A DNA stretch of 64,000 bases, taken from Haematobia irritans. Lineage: Eukaryota; Arthropoda; Insecta; Diptera; Muscidae. The notes beneath the pieces are model-generated. The model saw only the letters and a list, made by a program, of their open reading frames with translations. It was not told where the DNA came from and did not search any database. This document shows, piece by piece, positions 55,721 to 64,000 of the stretch. Location: the NCBI RefSeq assembly GCF_050003625.1, contig NC_134398.1, positions 95,751,674 to 95,815,673 of the forward strand, written 5' to 3'. The position numbers and the translations under genes were made by a program. Numbering within the stretch: position 1 is the first letter of the stretch; every line of letters begins with the position of its first letter.

Positions 55721-55900
55721 ATGTATCCAGAAAAATGTTACTCATTGATTATAGTCCTTTTCAATGGCATAGCCACGACCGGCTTAATAAACTTAAATCA
55801 CTTTAAATATATATTCCTAAATGTAAATAATTTAAGTATTTTGTTCGCAACACTAATATCAATATTATTTTGTATTATAATTATCTGTATTGTGTTGTAA
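55721..55900 (+). CDS. 59-residue putative two-helix membrane peptide
   Basis: Unrecognised. Starts MYPEKCYSLIIVLFNGIATT and ends ISILFCIIIICIVL followed by TAA. Two hydrophobic segments (about residues 7-22 and 38-59) would span or insert in a membrane, with a short polar middle (NLNHFKY, NVNN). The ATG is the first bases after a good splice acceptor. Immediately after the stop comes aataaaataaaaac, a polyadenylation signal. This compact arrangement looks like a real or recently captured gene, but low-complexity AT-rich DNA readily gives hydrophobic frames, so chance is not excluded. Confidence 0.4.
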   Translation: MYPEKCYSLIIVLFNGIATTGLINLNHFKYIFLNVNNLSILFATLISILFCIIIICIVL

Positions 55901-56252
55901 TAAAATAAAAACAAAGTTGACAATTTTCTTTTACTACACAACTTATAATGGGAACAAAATGGGAACAAAACAGTATAGAAAACCTTCGAAAGCGGAATGA
56001 TATCGAATACGAAAACGAATTCGAAATAGATTCGTTAACGATCAATTATAGATATCGCGAAACCTTCTTTAACGAATCACTAGCAAGCCTTCGAAAACGA
56101 AGAGTTTGCTGGCAGTAACAGCACGACAGACGAACGTTTTTCGAAATTTTTTCGAATCATTCTCGATATCGTTTTCGATAGTTTTCTTCGAGGAAAACCC
56201 GAGAATATTTCTATATCGAATACGATAACGAACGTTGTGGTCAGGTGGGTAA

Positions 56253-56559
56253 TGATTAACGAAATGACAAAATATATGTTTTGATAAGAGATTGGTTAAT
56301 ACATCACAAGCAAACAATTTGTTAAGTTCTTCATTTGAGTACTATGATTGTATAGGTATGCGACAGAGAGAAATAAAATATTCACTTTTTCAAAGGCAAT
56401 TCAAATTCAAAATCAAAATAAAAAAATCTTTATTGATTTTTTTTTAACATTTAAACATAAATTATTTAAATACAGAGTGCGCCCCACATTACGCCCTTCT
56501 TAGTTTAAGCTTACTTGAACAATACCGGTTTAGACGGATAAGTATTTGTTACGTTAAAT
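56253..56559. other. AT-rich stretch, nothing recognised
   Basis: No coding or repeat signature identified before the gypsy pol debris. Confidence 0.45.
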
Positions 56560-56574
56560 CTCTGCACAGCTATT

Positions 56575-57025
56575 TCACTTTCAATTAATGCTGCTTTCAA
56601 TCTCTATTGCATTATTTTCTTTTTTACTGCCAATTTGAACTTTGAAATATTTATCATTCCTTTCAAGCACTTTGTAGAGACCAGTGTATTTGAATTGTAA
56701 AGGTTTGGTTGGTTGTAATTTTATCCAAACATGTGATGTTTGATTTAATTTCCTTGCGGACAAATGGTTTTTGCTTGGTATGTCTACTAGCAGGGACTGG
56801 TTTTACATTATTAAACGACTGCTGAAGGTAGGATAAAACTTCTGAGGGAGTTGTATTGTAGTCTGAAACTTCCTTCAAGAAATCACCCGGCGAGTCTAAT
56901 AGTTCACCATACATTAGTTAGGCTGCTGATGTTTTCAGATCCTCTTTGTAAGCTGTTCTCAGGCCAAGTAGTACCGTGACCAATGTTTTTGTCCACTGTA
57001 TGTTTTCTTGCGATATGAGAACCGT
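56575..57025 (-). pseudogene. Gypsy integrase C-terminal remnant
   Basis: Minus strand reads WTKTLVTVLLGLRTAYKEDL, a stop, then YGELLDSPGDFLKEVS, and after a frameshift SHVWIKLQPTKPLQFKYTGL, YKVLERNDKYFKVQIG. These are the conserved LGLRT/YGE and GPY-like segments after the integrase core. It differs from the element at 22-26 kb. Upstream integrase parts lie at 57960-58160 and 58725-59080. Confidence 0.85.
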
Positions 57026-57029
57026 TTTT

Positions 57030-57960
57030 AAAGTGCGATGTACACACGGATGAAAAAGACTGTTTTTCATATGTTTGGCTATAAACATTATATGTTTGGA
57101 ACACAAATTTTTAAACACAATATATTTGAGTGCCAGCATATAATGTTCATAAACTAGCATAACATGTTTGGGACATATATGTTAATATGTTAGAACATAT
57201 TATGTTTGGGACATAAAATGTTTGTAAATATAATATGCTTGGATGCAAACATATATTAATTTAGAAATAACCTATAAACATATATGTGTTTAGTAGCTTG
57301 GAGCGCTATTTAACAGGGAGCGATATTGAATTAAGTTGGTGGTTGTTGCTTGTTATTACAAACTTAACATTTTATTTCCTTACAAACTGTGTGGTCCGCT
57401 GTTCGAATCCCCGTCCGGCAAAAGGTAATATTAAAATAAAAAAAAAATCATAAAATTGAATAATTTCTTCTACAATGTTTGTATTACAGAAAAAGGTGCT
57501 AAGAACTAAAAAATCTCGTGGAAGTGAGAAAGATGTTGGGGAATATACAATTGGGCAGAAACAAAATTTTGAGCGTTCAGGTCGAAAACCTATGTTGTTA
57601 GCAACTATATTACCTGTTTATTTTCATAATTCATTATGATTGTAAATATATAAATAAATAAATAAAATTTTGAGCACAATATTGTTTGGGAGAATTTTTT
57701 TTAAGCATATAATATTTTTGGGTGAAAATGCTTCCAAACATATTATATGTTCACATAATAACATATTGTTTTTTGGAAGACAACATTATTGAATTTGGAT
57801 GCAAAAATACAAAATGTTTGGAACTTAGACTACCCAAACATATATTGTTTAGACCAATATGCTTTCAAACATATTATATATTGGAAGAGATCAAACATAT
57901 AAATGTTTGGGCAATACATTTATATGTTTGGGAGTATATGTTACAGAAGCGATTTTTTGT
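57030..57960. mobile_element. ATGTTTGG-repeat element splitting gypsy remnant
   Basis: Both flanks (57060-57290 and 57670-57950) are made of variants of acatatatgtttggg in both orientations, a third internally repetitive element in this window besides the GTGAG- and TCGAA-rich ones. Its centre holds a family fragment (gcgctatttaacagggagcg at 57301) and a tRNA-like piece (57385-57660). Confidence 0.6.
57385..57660 (+). mobile_element. tRNA-derived SINE-like fragment
   Basis: Contains gttcgaatccccgtccggca, a good pol III B box with a tRNA T-arm and acceptor-like end, preceded by only a partial A-box half. The body continues to gaaaggtgc... and ends near an AT-rich (aaat)n tail at 57645-57665. 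It is not a functional tRNA gene because the D- and anticodon-arm part is missing. Confidence 0.5.
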
Positions 57961-58160
57961 AAGCGTGCACGCTCAATCATTCCATTGGCTAGAGGGTGGT
58001 ATGCGGTTGTCTTTGATGTTCAGCGCCTATTTTTTTAATCAAATCGGCAAAAGTCTTTGAAGAGAATTGCCCACCTCTGTTTGTTTGTATTCTTTGTGGG
58101 TAACCAAATTGACATACGCAACCATCGAAAAAATTTCTGCAAACTTCTTCTGCCGTTATA
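57960..58160 (-). pseudogene. Gypsy integrase core remnant
   Basis: Minus strand reads EEVCRNFFDGCVCQFGYPQR, then IQTNRGGQFSSKTFADLIKK and IGAEHQRQPHTTL: the segment around the second catalytic Asp (here TNRGG, the Asp changed to Asn) and the approach to the catalytic Glu. Bounded left by the ATGTTTGG element and right by a TA-target MITE. Confidence 0.85.
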
Positions 58161-58724
58161 CTACGTTCGCACTAGACAAGAAATCCTCGTAAACGAGGAT
58201 TTTGGCTGAAATCCTTCTAGATCTCAGTAGATTTGCAATAGGCAAATATCAGCTGGCTCGTAGAGGATTTCAACGAAATCTCCTATACTGCCTTGTACAA
58301 CTGTGGTTTTGCAACCCTGCCCCAATTTTTCATGTAGGTGAATTTGTGCACATACGGGTTTGTGTTTGTATTGACATATTTACAAACAGCTGTTAACTCT
58401 CTAATGACCAATTCGTTAAATAAGGAATCTTTTAGCAAAACACACCTTAAGACAACAAAAATGGGTACAATAAAAAGAAAATTTAGTTAAAACTGCTCAA
58501 GAGGTTTTGCAGCATATACTGAATTTTACCGTATAAATTCTTCTTGCTTTTGTGTCGTTAACATTGAATATTGAATCAGCTGGCAAAAAAAAAAAAAATT
58601 GGGGCATTAGAGGCTTAAATCCTCATATCTACGAAATCTCGTTATTTTGACAGCCCGAACACTTGAGATTTGTAAAGAGATTTTGGTTCTAAATAGCGAG
58701 ATTTCGTGTCTAGTGTGAACGTAG
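58161..58724. mobile_element. TA-target MITE, 564 bp (copy 1)
   Basis: Ends ctacgttcgcactagaca and (inverse) ctacgttcacactagaca, flanked by TA on both sides. It splits the gypsy integrase sequence. It contains inverted pieces of tcctcgtaaacgagga. No coding capacity. The inverted, shortened copy is at 60239-60596. Confidence 0.85.
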
Positions 58725-59080
58725 TATTATTCTCATCACCTCTACCCATTGATCTATTATTGTTAGTAAGTATTGAAACTCTTCTGAAGGTGGTAATGGA
58801 CCGACTACGTCCATGTGAATCGTGGAAAAACGTTGAGTTTCCAAAGGAATGTCTCCGTGTTGTGACCTTGTGTTACGATTGATTTTTGAAGCTTGGCAAA
58901 TTTTATAATTCCTAACCCAGTTTGCACAATCCTTTTTTTATGGATGGCCAGACGTACTTCTGGGTTAACAATCGTTTAGATGAACGTACACCAGGATGGG
59001 AAATTCCGTGTATGTGTTGAATATCATCTTGCGGTACTGAAGTGGAATATACGGCCTTGCGTGTTTAGTTGAAACATCGC
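58725..59080 (-). pseudogene. Gypsy integrase zinc-binding and first-Asp remnant
   Basis: Minus strand: KKDCANWVRNYKICQASK (zinc-binding Cys residues), then RNTRSQHGDIPLETQRFSTI and HMDVVGPLPPSEEFQYLLTI with the first catalytic Asp. Frameshifts occur near 58920-58990. Followed on its 3' side by the MITE at 58161-58724. Confidence 0.87.
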
Positions 59081-59104
59081 AATATAAAGAAACGTTATAC
59101 TCGT

Positions 59105-59275
59105 ACTACGTTCGCACTAAACACGAAATCTCGCTATTTAGAACCAAAATCTCTTTACAAATCTCAAGTGTCCGGACTGGCAAACTAATGAGATTTCGTA
59201 GATTTGAGGATTTAACAGCTGTTTTTAAATATATCAATATAAACACAAACCCGTATGTGGACACGCACACACATA
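59105..59275. mobile_element. Partial TA-target MITE (copy 3)
   Basis: ctacgttcgcactaaacacg and the next ~160 bp match the left part of the copy at 60239. It ends after aaacacaaacccgtatgtgg and loses similarity. Confidence 0.75.
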
Positions 59276-60077
59276 TTCATCAGAAGAGTTTCAATACTCG
59301 CTTGTTCTGGGAAGCAGCGAATACCTAACTATATAGCTACTAATTTATAAACACCCCTACTTACGCTCCGCATTACACCCCATGTGTTTTAGCGGAGAGT
59401 TTAACGAGAACATGTCGCTGAATATAACCAATAGACTATTCTCTGCATTATCGATAACCACCAATTTGGTAGCTGAAAATTCACACATAATTTGTACACA
59501 CTTCTCTACCCACTGAAAAGGATAGTGAAAAAATGCTAGCTAAATAAGCACTAATTTTGCTAGAATGATTTTTATAGTTTTTTATTAAGCCAAATTTATA
59601 TTTGGACTTTAACTAAATATGTTATTTAGTTTATAAGTAAAATAATTAAGTTATGACTATACAAACAACAAGGAATTATTTTAATATTCGTGGTAAGACT
59701 CATTTACTTTCAAGTTGGCACTTCTTTTGTCGCTGCATTGTTAGGCGTATGTGTTGTTATGGAGGTCCAATCCTGCTAGAAAGTAAATAAACTGCACCTG
59801 AAATTTGAATATAAATATGAAATAAATATAGTTGCTATATAATAGAATTATTACTAATTTTTTACTTACATTTTTCTTTCGTTTTGATTACCCTATGAGA
59901 ACTCCGTGTCCGACCAAACCATTTGCAACCCAGAGAACAACTAAACAAATTATGAGAAGTGGAATTTTTGTGACGTCTTCTAGCGGGACTTTGCTTATTT
60001 TTGTTCAGTAAACCAAACTTCACCTTACGATTTTATCATATCTTTTTATGCATTACGCGTAACCACCGATCACCGAA
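59276..60077. other. Spacer of the gypsy/MITE inverted duplication
   Basis: AT-rich, no recognised gene. A short piece at 59282-59300 (agaagagtttcaatactcgc) echoes the gypsy segment at 60178. The rest is anonymous. Confidence 0.45.
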
Positions 60078-60238
60078 ATCAATCGTAACACAAGGTCACA
60101 ACACGGAGACATTCCTTTGGAAACTCAACGTTTTCCCACGATTCACATGGACGTAGTCGGTCCATTACCACCTTCAGAAGAGTTTCAATACTTACTAACA
60201 ATAATAGATCAATGGGTAGAGGTGATGAGAATAATACT
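60078..60238 (+). pseudogene. Gypsy integrase remnant, inverted copy
   Basis: Plus strand encodes the same peptide as minus-strand 58725-58888 (HMDVVGPLPPSEEFQYLLTI). It is followed by the MITE at the identical position, so both were duplicated together in inverted orientation. Confidence 0.87.
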
Positions 60239-60596
60239 ACGTTCGCACTAGACACGAAATCTCGCTATTTAGATCCAAAATCTCTTTACAAATCTCAAGT
60301 GTCCGGACTGGCAAACTAATGAGATTTCGTAGATTTGAGGATTTAACAGCTGTTTTTAAATATATCAATATAAACACAAACCCGGGGTAGGTAAACACAA
60401 AATTGGGGTAGGGTTGCAAAAAGCTAAGTTTTAGTACAAAAACCACTGTTGTACAAGGCAGAATAGAAGATTTTGAAAGTGATTTTGTTGAAATCCTCTA
60501 CGAGCCAGCTGAAATTTGCCCATTGCAAATCTACTGAGATCTAGGAGTATTTCGGCCAAAATCCTCGTTTACGAGGATTTCGATTTTAGTGCGTAG
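60239..60596. mobile_element. TA-target MITE (copy 2), inverted relative to copy 1
   Basis: Left end ctacgttcgcactagacacg; the right end is degraded (ttagtgcgtag). The interior is a shortened version of copy 1 with the tcctcgtttacgagga palindrome near its end. Confidence 0.8.
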
Positions 60597-60617
60597 TTAC
60601 TGTTTGTTATTGGTTTA

Positions 60618-60840
60618 TTATTGTTTAGAATTGAGTGATGTTTCGCTACATAGGGGTTGGAAATCCTCGTCTTTTTGATCTTTCGCAATAGCTCCGTAAT
60701 TTATTTGTACGATTTCGTCAATGCACGACAAAGCGTCTGCGACTACATTAGGCTTCTCAGATATGTGACGAATATCACGAAAAATCTCATGACTTGCTGC
60801 AATTACTGATGAGTAATTAACATTCATTACTCACGACGGA
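60618..60840 (-). pseudogene. Gypsy RNase H C-terminal remnant
   Basis: Minus strand reads AASHEIFRDIRHISEKPNVV, then ADALSCIDEIVQINY. The HI..K.NVVADALSR motif closes the RNase H domain of Ty3/gypsy pol. In pol order it sits upstream of the integrase debris at 59.1-56.6 kb, consistent with one shattered element. Confidence 0.85.
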
Positions 60841-60929
60841 ACCATTAGCACAATTAAAATATGTTGCACAATCGAATAATGGGCGCTATTGAAATCTTAA
60901 GCGTAATAAAATACGTGAAGATGATTAAA

Positions 60930-61025
60930 ATCGGTAATCGTAAACGTGAATTTGTTCGTGAGCGTGATTTTTGTGTGTCTCTGTTTTACCGTGAGTGTGA
61001 ATTCACGTGATTCACGAAAATGTTT
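60930..61025. mobile_element. GTGAG-rich element fragment
   Basis: aaacgtgaatttgttcgtga, gcgtgattttt, accgtgagtgtgaattcacg and gattcacgaaaat resemble the termini of the element at 46673-47220. Confidence 0.55.
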
Positions 61026-61141
61026 TGTTTTTTTGTTTTGAAACCATGTCATTTTAACTGCCCACAGGCAACTTTAAAACTGCAAAAATTTCTCACCTTT
61101 TGTTTGTTGCAATTGTAATGCTATGTTTCACTGACTATATT

Positions 61142-61893
<752 letters not shown>

Positions 61894-61895
61894 TA

Positions 61896-62817
61896 CGAGG
61901 GCAGTTCGGAAACTTCTTAGCCTAGCACAAAAAGCGCGGTATAAACAGAAAAAAGTTAAGTGTTTTGGAAACTTCCATCTCTATTATGAACACATGTTAA
62001 ATTTTGTTTCGATCTGGCAACTCCTTCATATAGAAACATGTGTTCAAAAAAGGCGCATCCGCAATTTTTTTACAATGGAAAAATTAGAAATGCGTGCTGT
62101 CATTAAATATTTACATAAAAAGGTTTATCGGGACAAGAAATTCATAATGATATGGTGGATGTGTTAGGTGAAAGTGCTCTTTCATATGCAACAGTAAAAA
62201 ATTGGGTTGCTGAATTTAAACGTGGTCGTACAAGCATTGAGGCAACAGAAATTGTAGCCAAAGTGCATGATATGGTATTAAATGATCGACGCATAAAAGT
62301 GCGTGAAATTGCTAATATTATGGGCATCTCAAATGATCAAATCCATTTAATTTTGCATGAAGAACTACAGATGAAAACGCATAAGAATGAACATTTCTCA
62401 AGCTTGTTTGGATCGTTTTAAGCAAAATAAAATGGATTTTAAGCGTCGTTTCATACTGTTGATGAGACATGGATCCACCACTATACTCCAGAGACAAAAA
62501 AACAATCCAAACAATGGACTGAAGTGCCTCAAAGAAGGCAAAAACAATTCAATCGGCTGGTAAGGTTATGGCAATGGTTTTTTGGGACTTTATTGATTGA
62601 CTATCTGCAAAAGGGTAAAACAATAAATTGCAACCTTTTGGATCAATTAAATTTTCAAATTTGAGAAAAACGTCCTGGCTTATAACACAAAAAAAAAATA
62701 ATTTCTCATCAAGGCAACGCACCAGCGCCCAAGATTACTTTAACAATGGCTAAAATCAACGAATTAAAGTACGAGTTGCTTGACCACCCACCTTATTCTT
62801 CTGATTTAGCTCCCAAC
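61896..62817 (+). mobile_element. mariner transposon, 3'-truncated
   Basis: Same family as 53811-55049: left end cgagggcagttcggaaactt preceded by TA, transposase start MEKLEMRAVIKYLHKKG. It stops at gatttagctcccaacatg, corresponding to the last catalytic block, where SINE sequence takes over. No right terminus. Confidence 0.9.
62075..62817 (+). pseudogene. mariner transposase, deleted and truncated
   Basis: VDVLGESALSYATVKNWVAE lacks the nonsense codon seen in the 54-kb copy. Sequence between SIE and ATEIVAKVHDMV is deleted, removing the linker motif. Later deletions and frameshifts break the frame (WIHHYTPETKKQSKQWTEV, then shifted). Reads HPPYSSDLAPN at its end. Independent damage from the first copy. 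Confidence 0.88.
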
Positions 62818-62930
62818 ATGTTTCAAAAGTTTCTCTAAATGGTTTCACTGCAAAGTGGAAAGGCGGTCGGACCCGGCTATAAAAAATCCCTTGTCATTGA
62901 GCTTAACATGGAATCGGGACGCATACCGAA
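62818..62930 (+). mobile_element. SINE middle fragment fused to mariner
   Basis: ttctctaaatggtttcactg, cggctataaaaaatccc, ttgtcattgagcttaacatg and gaatcgggacgc match the SINE body. Neither its tRNA-like head nor its tail is present. Confidence 0.8.
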
Positions 62931-62965
62931 TCGGTTCAGATTTAGATATAGCTCCCATATGGGTT
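62928..62965 (+). mobile_element. HINE monomer scrap
   Basis: aatcggttcagatttagata followed by tagctcccatatggg: one minisatellite core directly after the SINE fragment. Confidence 0.75.
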
Positions 62966-63176
62966 CATCCCATTCATTTCGATCAGGGGCCAAATCACCG
63001 CATTCGTCATCGAGTTCGGTTTCGTATAGAGAAACATTTCGATCGCATTAAATTTTTGGATCACCGCATTCGATCGTAATTTACTTTGTCTACTACTTTT
63101 TTTTACATTGCTGTAAACATATGGTAATAAGAAATTGAAAGAGAGTAGAATTTCAAAATAATAAAATACCAGGGAC

Positions 63177-63557
63177 TTTTTATACAAAATCAAACTTGCG
63201 GACACAAACAATTGCTCCATATGTGGCACAATCGAGAATGCTGAACACCTGATTTTTCAATGCAAAAAATATGAAAATGAAAGAAAAGATCTCCTAATAT
63301 TCAGAACTTACAACAACTTACGTGATCTACTCAGGACAAAAAACCAATCCAATATAAAACTTTTAATAAAATTCATAAAAGACTCGAAAATAGAATTGTG
63401 AAAACAAAAAGCTAATCAAAACCAAACATAAATAAACTGTAGAAACTGCCATCGAAGTGACACTATACGTCAGTCACACAACCAGCCCTGGTATATGAAT
63501 AACCTTATTCAACCAACTACTTGTCCGACGAGGAAAACAAAATCCAAAAAAAAAAAA
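63177..63557 (+). pseudogene. 5'-truncated I-like LINE: C-terminal CCHC motif, 3' UTR, poly(A)
   Basis: An open frame without its own ATG (63177-63401) reads FLYKIKLADTNNCSICGTIE, then NAEHLIFQCKKYENERKDLL, ending IKFIKDSKIEL stop. CSIC...H...C matches the zinc motif at the end of I-like LINE ORF2 proteins (compare 40.3 kb). The 3' UTR runs to an A12 tract near 63547-63557, a LINE tail. Confidence 0.82.
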
Positions 63558-63669
63558 TTCAAAATAATGTTTTGTTATCAAATTATGTTATTTCTGAGAT
63601 ATTTATATTGTTTTTGTGTGTTAAAATATATGTGTAAAAATATATTATGAATCCAAGTGTTTTTTTCCT

Positions 63670-63850
63670 CGTTTTCGGATTCAGACGATGAGTACAAAGT
63701 GGCATTAATAAGGAAAAATATTCGTGACAAAAGCAGTCCTTTAGCATTGCCTGAAGTAGTGTAAGAGTAAATTGTGTTTTTAACATCCATAGATTTAAAA
63801 GGCGTTTTCATATGTCAAAAGAAGCTTTTAAATATGTTCTTGAAAAAATA
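63670..63850 (+). pseudogene. PIF/Harbinger-like nuclease fragment
   Basis: One frame reads SDSDDEYKVALIRKNIRDKS followed by SPLALPEVV and a stop. About 30 bp later another frame reads RFKRRFHMSKEAFKYVLEKI and SFFEAAT. The order (acidic N-terminus, RD.S.PL.LP, then the F...FR.SKE.F..VLE.I block) resembles the start of HARBI1-type nucleases in insects. The frame break may be an indel; a 32-bp intron would be too short. The catalytic part is not present before the window end. Confidence 0.5.
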
Positions 63851-64000
63851 AGTTTTTTTGAAGCGGCTACTGAGTATTACTTTCTTTGATCCGATTCCCT
63901 AAATGCAAGTAATATTATATTTTCTTAAATGTATTTTGCCAAAATTGAATAATAATTACATTTTCACCAACTTTTTTCTTTTTGTTTACCTTTTTTCTGC

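Larger units (their letters stand above)
55391..56252. mobile_element. TCGAA-rich element with TIRs carrying a spliced mini-gene
   Basis: Left end acccacccgaccaaag (about 55393) and right end, read inward from about 56252, acccacctgaccaca form a short imperfect inverted repeat. Both subterminal regions (55430-55540 and 55980-56225) are dense in tcgaa, cgaa and atcga words in both orientations. The centre holds what looks like a small gene with leader, intron, ORF and poly(A) signal. No transposase and no clear target duplication. The boundaries are my inference. Confidence 0.5.

Noticed and set aside
57385..57430. Possible tRNA gene with B box gttcgaatcc
   Set aside because: Only the T-arm and acceptor-like end is present; no D-arm, anticodon arm or full A box. 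Better explained as a tRNA-derived SINE fragment.
63755..63786. A tiny GT-AG intron joining the two Harbinger-like frames
   Set aside because: About 32 bp is shorter than functional fly introns; an indel is more likely.

Overview
The window is nuclear DNA of a eukaryote, most likely a calyptrate fly (Muscidae or a close relative). This rests on its high AT content, ~60-bp GT-AG introns, an animal-type DNA ligase I, and very many copies of a dipteran repeat whose core reads 'ggttcagatttagatatagc' and which carries GTCY and TA simple repeats like the dipteran mini-me/HINE elements. The species is inferred; no single-copy marker other than the ligase is present. One host gene is convincing: an uninterrupted 769-codon DNA ligase I on the minus strand (16406-18715). 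Almost everything else is transposon, transposon debris or local duplication. Layout. 1-1136: part of an intact-looking Tc1-like element (minus strand) whose transposase has a 58-bp intron and whose end has two direct repeats; it abuts a (TA)119 array. 2165-3107: internally deleted, stop-containing Tc1/mariner-superfamily element. 3109-3458: a MITE. 3235-11836: a ~4.3-kb segment present twice in tandem at about 99.9% identity, holding HINE debris, a PHD-finger ORF and a tRNA-derived SINE; it ends at a 310-bp hairpin. 13431-15803: a SINE split by a 1.7-kb element with CACAGTG termini and a CGACG target duplication (Transib hallmarks). 16406-18715: DNA ligase I, followed upstream by a hobo-like 519-bp hAT MITE. 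20279-39701: a second tandem duplication (~3.65-kb core). Copy 1 gained a gypsy-type LTR element, a 352-bp MITE and a Harbinger-like MITE. Copy 2 gained a 7.3-kb array of three HINE dimers. Each copy therefore supplies the empty site for insertions in the other. The LTR element keeps one open 948-codon Gag-integrase frame although protease, reverse transcriptase and RNase H are absent. 40063-43912: I-like LINE (minus), decayed. 44976-53388: RNase H-bearing LINE (plus), decayed and split by two composite insertions, one containing a ~1.1-kb near-perfect palindrome. 53811-55049 and 61896-62817: two dead mariners of one family. 55391-56252: a TIR-bounded, TCGAA-rich element carrying what looks like a small spliced gene for a 59-residue two-helix membrane peptide. 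56560-60840: shattered gypsy pol with an inverted duplication and TA-target MITEs. 61148-61335: a second (TA)n array. The right edge holds a LINE 3' end and a PIF/Harbinger-like nuclease fragment. How the parts relate: the ligase is unlinked in function to its neighbours. The repeats interact mainly as nested insertions and through mobilisation partnerships, such as the SINE sharing its 3' tail with the LINE at 53.3 kb. The two tandem duplications could be real or could be uncollapsed haplotypes in an assembly; sequence alone does not decide this.
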